Of a stretch of 11,230 bases of DNA, positions 6,254 through 11,230 are shown one piece after another. The stretch's first letter is position 1. Each line of letters begins with the position of its first letter. Below the pieces are notes generated by a model. It was not told the origin of the DNA and did not search any database. It saw nothing but the letters and a program-made list of their open reading frames with translations. The position numbers and the translations under genes are program-made. Source of the DNA: Anaerolineae bacterium (GTDB lineage Bacteria; Chloroflexota; Anaerolineae; JAAYZQ01); contig JAFGOG010000067.1 in assembly GCA_016926595.1 (NCBI GenBank), forward strand, positions 1 through 11,230, in the 5' to 3' direction.

Positions 6254-8707
6254 CTAACGGTCTTTCAGCACGAGCGGCAGGTACAGGGCTAGCTTTGGGA
6301 CGGGATACCACCGGCCCCAGTAGCCCGGGACCAGCACATAGCTCGCGCTCTCGCGGCGGTTCAGGTCGGTCGATTGGCCCTGGGTGCTGTTCATGCTAAA
6401 GCTGGCCGAGCTCTTTTCGCCGCCGCCGCTGCTCAACACACTCTTCGAAATGCAATAGCTCTCTGAAGCTGGCGGGGTGCGCTGCGCTTCGACCGGCGTG
6501 CGGTCTAGCAGCGGGCCGGAAACCGGCTGCTCGGCGGCTTGAGCAAGCTCAGGGGTGCGGACAGGTTGGATCACGTCCTGGTCCAAGGCCAATGTGCAGG
6601 GAGCCGCCGACGGGCCGCGAAACGATTGCAGAGAGAATGTACCTTGAGCCTTGGCACAGCCACAACAGGCCGCCCCACCCACCCGCACAACGATGCCGTC
6701 GCTCACATTGCAGTCGATATTCAGGGCGATCCCGCCCCAAGCTTCGTCGTGGCCCCCGGCGTATTGCCGTATGCGCTGGTGACCAGACCACAGAGTATTT
6801 TCTAAGCAGATGAGGTTCCAGACGCTGGCATCCGGATTGTAGTAGGTGTACTTCCACCACGCCGGCCAGATAGCATCGGGGACGTTGTCGATGGTCGCAT
6901 AATCGCTCATGTACCCACTGCACGGCGAGGTGTAAACGCCGGCCAAGCTGCCCCGCTCGCGCAGGCGGCCCGACCAGCCAGAAATGAAGGCCTGGGCGGC
7001 AGGCCGACAGGCCGGATCGCTCTGGGGATAAGCCTCCAGATCAAAGTAGACGATCGCTCCCGAACCGTCGGGCAGCGCAAGCCCCAGATCGATGGCGACG
7101 GCTATGGCAGAATCGGCCTCAGCCACACCCTGAGCATAGGCAACGGCCGGGTCGTTGCTGATGCGGTGGCTCACACACCGGTCGGAAGTCCAGCAGGCAG
7201 ACTGCGGACCCACCCAGGTAGGGATAAACCGCCAACCTTGCTGGCTGGCCTGCGTCACAAACTCGGCCGTCAGGCCAGTGTTAGGGCAAGCGCGGCAGGC
7301 GCCGCCGATGTAAAGGTTGACTGCGCCGTACGGGCTGGTGGCCTTCCAGGTCTGCAGCTCGTCAAGGGTGGCGATTTCGCACTTGTCAAAGCCGTGTCCC
7401 ACCCACCACCGGGTCTGGCCCGTCAGGTCCACGCCGGGCAGCGCTGGGAACTCGGCGACGTCAGGAACCACACCGTCCGCCGTCGCCTGCGTCGAATCCG
7501 CCTCGGGGAGAGGCAGGGAGGTCCAGCTTTTCCCTCCGTCCTCGGTCCGCACGAGCGAGACCGACTGCCGGTAGGCGACTCGGCCGGACAGGGATTGGGA
7601 CCCATCCTCCCTCTGGGCTGGGACTTTGCACCTCCCCGACACCGACCTGGCCCAGCCCACGTTGGTCGTCACCATATCCAGCTCCACGATTCCTGCGGCC
7701 TGGCTTGCCAGATCGCCGCGGTCGGTCACTTGGACCTGACCGCTATCTGACACACGCAGCAGTTGTGGACTGCCGGAAACGGCTACCAGCCAGGTGTGCG
7801 CATCGACAGCGCTCAGCGCCACCGCCCGCCCCGGTGTGAGGGCAGGCTCGAGCGGGATGCTCACCGCCACCTTCCACGACTGGCCGCCGTCCGACGTGGC
7901 GTACAGCTCGAAATCTGCCAAGCCGGCGCCCAGGGCTATGAGCGGCAGTGTCCCTGTCTGAGGATCGTCAAAGCGAGGAAGATAGGTCAACCTCGGTGTC
8001 CCGGCATCTGCCGGCGGCTCGCCGAGCGCCTGCGGCTGCCAGCTCTGCCCACCGTCAAGGGTGTAATACAGCTCGTCCCCCGCAGCGCCTCCGGCTGTCC
8101 AGCCCATCTCCTGCGTCACGAAATAGACCGGCTCGCCGATCGGAATCGGTTGTCGGGACCAGGTGTCCCCGCCGTCGGTGGTTCTGAACAGGCTGCCCAG
8201 GCGAAAGTTGCTGCTGGTAACCTGCCTGACCGCCAGCCATCCCGTTGTGGCGTCAAGGAAGAACAGATAGACCGCGCCCGGAAGCGACTCTGGGGAGCCC
8301 GGCTCAAAGAGGGAAAGCCGGTCGGTGCGCCATATCCGTCCCCCATCCCAGGTCCGCGCCAGGGCGTATCCCACACTGCCATCCAGCTCATCCTGGGTCA
8401 GGATCATCCAGCCCTGCTGGGAGTCGACAAACGTGACGGCCTGGATGGTCGATCGATCCAGCTCCGCTGGCGTGATCTCTGTCCACTGCCGGCCGCCGGC
8501 AAACGTCCAGTACAGCCGCTGGCCTGTGAGCAGCCAACCCTCATTTGGGGAGACCAGATCAAAGGCCTGCACATACGGCGCTTCCGGGCTCGTGACACGA
8601 CCGCTGTCCTGGGCCGCGCTCATGAGCCCATGCGGCAGCATCATCAGCGCCAAAGCCAGCGCGCCGGCTCTGCCTATTCTGCTTTTGGCTTTAGCAGGTT
8701 TGGCCAC
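6254..8707 (-). CDS. Large secreted Asp-box protein with a DUF1906/Rv2525c-like glycoside-hydrolase-like domain
   Basis: 817 residues, GTG start. Residues 1-32 are a signal peptide: Lys/Arg-rich start, hydrophobic core and a plausible cut after SAA. Residues 45-400 hold at least five Asp-box-like turns of the D-G-G-x-x-W type (near 121, 178, 218, 273, 390) with GW strands between them, as in Ycf48/BNR-type beta-propellers. Residues 436-672 resemble the DUF1906 (Rv2525c-like, GH25-related) TIM-barrel domain, with VGHGFDKC at the start, YFDLEAY (Asp556, Glu558) as the likely active-site strand and NIDCNVSDG near the end. A Cys-rich VGGAACCGC follows (677-684). Residues 750-797 match the GGG-S-S...GQ...SYxLxxGYW module I know from Chloroflexota secreted proteins, and the end is YLPLVLKDR. 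It lies 53 bases after the M55 peptidase gene and is probably co-transcribed. Substrate and enzymatic activity are unproven. Confidence 0.82.
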   Translation of the reverse strand: MAKPAKAKSRIGRAGALALALMMLPHGLMSAAQDSGRVTSPEAPYVQAFDLVSPNEGWLLTGQRLYWTFAGGRQWTEITPAELDRSTIQAVTFVDSQQGWMILTQDELDGSVGYALARTWDGGRIWRTDRLSLFEPGSPESLPGAVYLFFLDATTGWLAVRQVTSSNFRLGSLFRTTDGGDTWSRQPIPIGEPVYFVTQEMGWTAGGAAGDELYYTLDGGQSWQPQALGEPPADAGTPRLTYLPRFDDPQTGTLPLIALGAGLADFELYATSDGGQSWKVAVSIPLEPALTPGRAVALSAVDAHTWLVAVSGSPQLLRVSDSGQVQVTDRGDLASQAAGIVELDMVTTNVGWARSVSGRCKVPAQREDGSQSLSGRVAYRQSVSLVRTEDGGKSWTSLPLPEADSTQATADGVVPDVAEFPALPGVDLTGQTRWWVGHGFDKCEIATLDELQTWKATSPYGAVNLYIGGACRACPNTGLTAEFVTQASQQGWRFIPTWVGPQSACWTSDRCVSHRISNDPAVAYAQGVAEADSAIAVAIDLGLALPDGSGAIVYFDLEAYPQSDPACRPAAQAFISGWSGRLRERGSLAGVYTSPCSGYMSDYATIDNVPDAIWPAWWKYTYYNPDASVWNLICLENTLWSGHQRIRQYAGGHDEAWGGIALNIDCNVSDGIVVRVGGAACCGCAKAQGTFSLQSFRGPSAAPCTLALDQDVIQPVRTPELAQAAEQPVSGPLLDRTPVEAQRTPPASESYCISKSVLSSGGGEKSSASFSMNSTQGQSTDLNRRESASYVLVPGYWGRWYPVPKLALYLPLVLKDR

Positions 8708-8760
8708 GGTGCCCCCGCAATGATATGGGGATCGGTGTTTCGCCGGTCTGCGTCGCGGCC

Positions 8761-9558
8761 CTAGGGCGCAAACAGCAGGAAGCGCAGGATGTCAAAGTAG
8801 CTGTCGGCCTCGAAGCGAACCGTGTACGGGTCCACCCGCTTTGCCCCGGGGTAAAAGCCCAGGGGAAAAGCCTTGGTGTGGTCGTGATAGCGGACCTCGA
8901 TCGCCAAGTGGGCCGGCAGTGGGTTCTGAAGTTTAGCCAGATCGCCGCTTAACGCCTTGACGACCCCCTCCTTGATCCTGGTCGTCGCCAGGTTGGGATG
9001 GATATTCACCGTCGAGCCACCGATCCCCTCCTTCACCGCCACGGTGGTGATCAAGGGGTTGAACTGGGCGACCTCGTCGCACAACCCCTTGTCCCCCGAC
9101 ACCAACACCACCGGCACGTGGACATAAGCCGCCGCGTAGGTGTGGATCAGGAACTCGGACGCATAGCGGTCGTTCAGCAAGATGTGGGCAAAGTTGCCGG
9201 TCATGGTGTGGGCCAGCGGGCTGGTACCTCCCGCGGCGCGGGAGTGGTAACCGATCATAATGACCGCCTGGAACGTCTCGTCCAGCTCCTGGACCATCAT
9301 GAACGGGTGCGAACTCCAGCCCCGGATCAGCCGCACCTCCTGCGGCAGCTTGGCGGCGATGATATTCCTGGCAGAGTCGTGGGCATCCTTGACCCAGATC
9401 TCGGTTGCCCCTGCCTGGAGGGCCCCTTCGCACGCGGCTACGACCTCGGCCGTCATCTGCTCGCGGAAAGCGGCATAGTCTGCCTTCGGCAGGTCGCACT
9501 CGTCCCAGTGGGTAGTGCCGGTCACGCCTTCGATGTCGGCGCTGATAAAGACCTTCAT
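8761..9558 (-). CDS. M55-family D-aminopeptidase (DppA-like)
   Basis: 265-residue zinc peptidase of MEROPS family M55, whose Bacillus subtilis member DppA removes N-terminal D-amino acids such as D-Ala from short peptides. The protein opens with MKVFISADIEG, giving Asp8 and Glu10. Further expected metal or catalytic positions are His60 in KDAHDSARN, His105 in IGYHSRA, His117 in PLAHT and Glu135 in ASEF. The length is typical and there is no signal peptide, so it should act in the cytoplasm. The ATG at 9558 is chosen over one at 9579 because AAGGAG sits 6 bases before it and the family starts with this strand. It is the first gene of a minus-strand unit with the secreted Asp-box protein and is divergent from the LacI regulator. 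No dpp-type peptide transporter genes are seen beside it. Confidence 0.92.
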   Translation of the reverse strand: MKVFISADIEGVTGTTHWDECDLPKADYAAFREQMTAEVVAACEGALQAGATEIWVKDAHDSARNIIAAKLPQEVRLIRGWSSHPFMMVQELDETFQAVIMIGYHSRAAGGTSPLAHTMTGNFAHILLNDRYASEFLIHTYAAAYVHVPVVLVSGDKGLCDEVAQFNPLITTVAVKEGIGGSTVNIHPNLATTRIKEGVVKALSGDLAKLQNPLPAHLAIEVRYHDHTKAFPLGFYPGAKRVDPYTVRFEADSYFDILRFLLFAP

Positions 9559-9564
9559 AGTTCG

Positions 9565-9570
9565 CTCCTT
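9565..9570 (-). promoter_or_regulatory. Shine-Dalgarno site that sets the M55 start
   Basis: On the minus strand AAGGAG lies 6 bases before the ATG at 9558, ideal spacing. This rules in the shorter protein over one starting at 9579. Confidence 0.8.
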
Positions 9571-9596
9571 GTGTGGCATAATGTTTCCCGGGTAGG

Positions 9597-9625
9597 ATTA
9601 TACACCAAACAGGCTAACGTTAAAA
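9597..9625 (-). promoter_or_regulatory. Promoter of the M55 peptidase unit
   Basis: A perfect TATAAT lies on the minus strand at 9602-9597. The -35 is weak: TTTTAA at 9625-9620 with a 17-base spacer, three of six consensus bases. The predicted start site is near 9590, giving a leader of about 30 bases. A poor -35 next to a perfect -10 suggests dependence on an activator or modulation by the neighbouring regulator. Confidence 0.55.
9615..9622. promoter_or_regulatory. CG-centred palindrome TAACGTTA at the M55 -35 region
   Basis: A perfect 8-base palindrome lies in the divergent promoter region and overlaps the -35 of the peptidase promoter. LacI-family operators are usually palindromes with a central CG, so this is a candidate half of a paired operator. 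The A5T5 tract AAAAATTTTT (9622-9631) follows directly and may be a bent or flexible site. Confidence 0.35.
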
Positions 9626-9650
9626 ATTTTTGATGGCCGCATTTACCCTC

Positions 9651-9679
9651 TTGACAAACCGCGAAAATTGGTGTATAAT
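9651..9679 (+). promoter_or_regulatory. Full-consensus sigma-70 promoter of the LacI-family gene
   Basis: TTGACA at 9651-9656 and TATAAT at 9674-9679 with an optimal 17-base spacer. All twelve consensus bases match. Transcription should start near 9686, inside the AACACGTGTT palindrome. A promoter this strong on a regulator gene implies repression, most simply by its own product. Confidence 0.85.
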
Positions 9680-9680
9680 T

Positions 9681-9690
9681 AACACGTGTT
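9681..9690. promoter_or_regulatory. Candidate LacI-family operator at the transcription start
   Basis: AACACGTGTT is a perfect 10-base palindrome centred on CG. It starts one base after the -10 box and covers the predicted start site, where a bound repressor would block initiation. A second inverted repeat, CTAAC-ATGG-GTTAG at 9692-9705, follows immediately. Which of the two is the true site cannot be decided from sequence. Confidence 0.5.
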
Positions 9691-9720
9691 TCTAACATGG
9701 GTTAGTAACGCGAGTCAGCT

Positions 9721-9726
9721 AGGAGG
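9721..9726 (+). promoter_or_regulatory. Shine-Dalgarno site for the TTG-started LacI gene
   Basis: AGGAGG lies 5 bases before TTG at 9732. It supports the unusual start codon, because the protein begins there with a complete helix-turn-helix. Confidence 0.75.
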
Positions 9727-9731
9727 TCGCT

Positions 9732-10772
9732 TTGGCCCGCAAACAGGCCACCAGCCATGACGTAGCCAAGCTCGCCGGTGTATCACGGACGACCGTGTCG
9801 TTCGTCCTCAACGACGTGCCGGGCGTCAAGATCACCGAGGAAACGCGGCAACGCGTTTTGGAGGCTGCTCGCGAACTCGACTACTACCCTACCGCCGCTG
9901 CCCGCTCGCTGGCCAGCGGCCGGACGCAACGGATCGGCCTGATCCTGGGCGAGGCGCAGGATCGGCTTGCCGCCGACGCTTTCCTGCCCGTCTTTCTCCA
10001 AGGGGTCACCGCATCGGTCCACCGGCATGGCTACCTGCTCGTGATCCAGCTCCCTGAGGACGTGCCCAGCCGCGAAGCCTACCGCCGCTTGATCCGCGAG
10101 CAACAGGTGGACGGGCTGATCCTTTCCGGCCCGCGATCGGACGACCCCCTCCTAAGCGAGCTGACCGAGGAACAGTTCCCCCTGATCCTGCATGGCCGGG
10201 TGAACGGCAGCGTCTTTCCCTACGTCGACGTCGATAACCAGGCCGGGGCTTGCCAGGCCGTGACGCACCTGATCAGGCTGGGACATCACCGCATCGGCTT
10301 TATCTCCAACGCCCCGCTGTCCTATTCCGGCGCCGAGGACCGCTATGCCGGCTATCGACAGGCGCTGGCCGAGCATGGCATCGGATTGGACGAGAGCCTG
10401 GTGCGTTGGGGGGCCTTTTTGCCCGGAACGGGACAGGCGGCGATGAAAGAATTGCTTAGCCTGCCTGACCGGCCGACGGCTGTTTTCGGCGCCAGCGACG
10501 TGGTGGCGATCGGCGCGATGAGCGCCATACAGGACGCTGGCCTGACCATTCCAGGCGACGTGGCAGTCGTCGGTTTTGACGACATCTTTCTGGCAGCTCA
10601 CACCCACCCCCAACTGACGACTGTGCGGGTGCCAGCTTATCGTCTGGGATGGACCGCCGCCGAGATCCTGATCGGCCTCATCGAAGGTGATAAAGAGAAA
10701 CCGTCGGTTGCGTTGGAGACAGAGCTGGTGGTTCGAGCATCGTGCGGCGCTAATGGTGCGCCGCAGCCCTGA
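9732..10772 (+). CDS. LacI-family transcriptional regulator
   Basis: 346 residues, the usual LacI/GalR length, starting at TTG. Residues 8-27 form the helix-turn-helix (SHDVAKLAGVSRTTVSFVLN). The hinge helix PTAAARSLASGRT is at 53-65, with the conserved Leu60 that normally inserts into the operator centre. Residues 66-340 form the periplasmic-binding-protein-like effector domain, including the GLILSGPR strand, the RLGHHRIGFI segment and the VGFDDI motif near 280. It should bind a palindromic operator and respond to a sugar or related small molecule. It is divergent from the M55 peptidase and precedes a sugar-binding lipoprotein gene by 222 bases, so control of sugar uptake is the likely role. 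Autoregulation is supported by a palindrome over its own start site. The effector cannot be named. Confidence 0.93.
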   Translation: MARKQATSHDVAKLAGVSRTTVSFVLNDVPGVKITEETRQRVLEAARELDYYPTAAARSLASGRTQRIGLILGEAQDRLAADAFLPVFLQGVTASVHRHGYLLVIQLPEDVPSREAYRRLIREQQVDGLILSGPRSDDPLLSELTEEQFPLILHGRVNGSVFPYVDVDNQAGACQAVTHLIRLGHHRIGFISNAPLSYSGAEDRYAGYRQALAEHGIGLDESLVRWGAFLPGTGQAAMKELLSLPDRPTAVFGASDVVAIGAMSAIQDAGLTIPGDVAVVGFDDIFLAAHTHPQLTTVRVPAYRLGWTAAEILIGLIEGDKEKPSVALETELVVRASCGANGAPQP

Positions 10773-10819
10773 ACCACCGGCTTTTGGTAAGGGCCGGGCC
10801 GCAGTCGCGCTCAGCCAAT

Positions 10820-10850
10820 GGCAGGAGTGTCTGCCCGAGGTGTGACCTCG
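10820..10850 (+). terminator. Two adjacent hairpins after the LacI gene
   Basis: GGCAG (10820-10824) pairs with CTGCC (10831-10835). Directly after it, CGAGGT (10836-10841) pairs with ACCTCG (10845-10850) around a 3-base loop. They lie 47-78 bases after the stop. The following bases are TTACCC, with no T-run, so Rho-independent termination is uncertain. They could instead be part of a structured leader of the transporter operon. Confidence 0.4.
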
Positions 10851-10908
10851 TTACCCGCGAAACATAGAAAGGGGGTGATAGCCGATAACAGATCAGTGCT
10901 GCAAGACA

Positions 10909-10950
10909 GGCTGCCGTCTGAGGGCAGCCGGGTAAGAGCGGGTATCCCGC
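10909..10950 (+). promoter_or_regulatory. Tandem hairpins in the leader of the sugar-transport gene
   Basis: GGCTGCC (10909-10915) and GGCAGCC (10923-10929) form a perfect 7-bp stem with a 7-base loop. GCGGG (10938-10942) and CCCGC (10946-10950) form a 5-bp stem with a TAT loop. They lie 45-86 bases before the ATG. They could be RNA processing or stabilising stems, an attenuator, or DNA operators. No known riboswitch class is recognised, and no convincing promoter is seen between 10773 and 10994. Confidence 0.45.
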
Positions 10951-10980
10951 CCAAGCTAACCAATCTCAACAAAGATATGT

Positions 10981-10986
10981 AGGAGG
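10981..10986 (+). promoter_or_regulatory. Shine-Dalgarno site for the lipoprotein gene
   Basis: AGGAGG lies 8 bases before ATG at 10995, close to ideal. It supports the start of the partial gene at the right edge. Confidence 0.8.
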
Positions 10987-10994
10987 AGTAGACA

Positions 10995-11230
10995 ATGAAA
11001 CGCACAGGATTTTCGATTCTGGCCCTGCTGCTGGTGGCGAGCATGATTCTGACCGCCTGTGGCGGGACGGCCGCGCCGACCGCGGCGCCCGCGCCGACAA
11101 CAGCGCCGACGACGGCCCCCGAGGTGACGGTGCCCAAGGTGGACTTTGCCGTCATGCCTGGCGGCGAGCTGGAGAAGGCGCTCACCGGCGCGTACAAGGG
11201 CAAGACGGTCACCGTCGACGGCCCCTTCAC
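10995..11230 (+). CDS. Sugar ABC transporter substrate-binding lipoprotein (5' part only)
   Basis: The first 78 codons are visible and the gene runs off the right edge. It begins MKRTGF, followed by a hydrophobic stretch and the lipobox LTAC, so Cys22 should be lipidated and hold the protein on the outer face of the membrane. An Ala/Pro/Thr-rich linker follows (about 25-42), typical of Chloroflexota binding lipoproteins. The mature part begins with GELEKALTGAYKGKTVTVDGPF. I recognise this as similar to the start of carbohydrate-binding proteins of the alpha-glucoside (AglE-like) type, though that substrate is inferred from a short stretch. Permease genes would be expected downstream. The LacI-family gene upstream on the same strand is the likely regulator. 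AGGAGG 8 bases upstream fixes the start. Confidence 0.82.
   Translation, partial: MKRTGFSILALLLVASMILTACGGTAAPTAAPAPTTAPTTAPEVTVPKVDFAVMPGGELEKALTGAYKGKTVTVDGPF

Noticed and set aside
7763..8764. 333-codon plus-strand frame antisense to the secreted protein
   Set aside because: The minus strand shows a signal peptide and Asp-boxes; the plus frame is a Gly/Arg/Pro-rich shadow.
8998..9633. 211-codon plus-strand frame antisense to the M55 peptidase
   Set aside because: The minus strand shows the M55 metal-ligand pattern and an ideal ribosome site; the plus frame runs into the divergent promoter region.
10955..10960. GCTAAC as a third copy of a CTAAC operator half-site seen near 9614 and 9692
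   Set aside because: Five to six bases is too short to be meaningful and there is no inverted partner here.
10811..11230. 139-codon minus-strand frame at the right edge
   Set aside because: The plus strand has AGGAGG, an ATG and a lipobox lipoprotein; the minus frame also spans the hairpin-rich leader.

Overview
The window most likely comes from a Chloroflexota (Anaerolineae-like) chromosome. This is an inference from four traits: high GC in most genes, a sugar-transport lipoprotein with an Ala/Pro/Thr linker after the lipobox, a secreted Asp-box protein ending in a GGG...GQ...SYxLxxGYW module plus the C-terminal string YLPLVLK, and TTG/GTG starts behind strong Shine-Dalgarno (SD) sites. No RNA gene, insertion sequence, prophage or CRISPR array is visible, and no stretch over 300 bases lacks a gene.

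Layout. (1) Bases 1-57 are the 3' tail of a gene ending in three TKTPKP repeats. (2) From 148 to 3891 an extended -10 promoter drives two overlapping ABC exporter half-transporter genes. Their ATP-site motifs are complementary: one subunit has LSGGQ but Asp in place of the catalytic Glu, and the other has Glu but a degenerate LSVGQ. This is the pattern of an obligate heterodimer of the TM287/288 or BmrCD kind. (3) On the minus strand, 6085 to 3943 carries an amino-type DNA methyltransferase followed 7 nt later by a probable restriction endonuclease with a PD-(D/E)xK-like QAK motif. Together they look like a compact type II restriction-modification cassette, lower in GC than its neighbours. (4) Also on the minus strand, 9558 to 6254 carries an M55 (DppA-like) D-aminopeptidase and then a large secreted protein combining Asp-box repeats, a DUF1906/Rv2525c-like glycoside-hydrolase-like domain and a Chloroflexota-type C-terminal module. 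(5) Divergently on the plus strand lies a LacI-family regulator with a full-consensus sigma-70 promoter and a palindromic candidate operator at its start site. It is followed by a hairpin-rich leader and the beginning of a sugar ABC transporter lipoprotein that runs off the right edge.

How the parts may work together. The LacI regulator probably controls itself and the sugar-uptake operon that starts at the right end. It may also control the divergent M55 gene, because both divergent promoters share the same 12-base TTGGTGTATAAT block and each carries a CG-centred palindrome. The exporter pair and the restriction-modification pair are independent modules. The points most worth following up are the endonuclease candidate with its variant QxK motif, the unusual secreted multidomain protein, and the regulatory architecture on both sides of the LacI gene.
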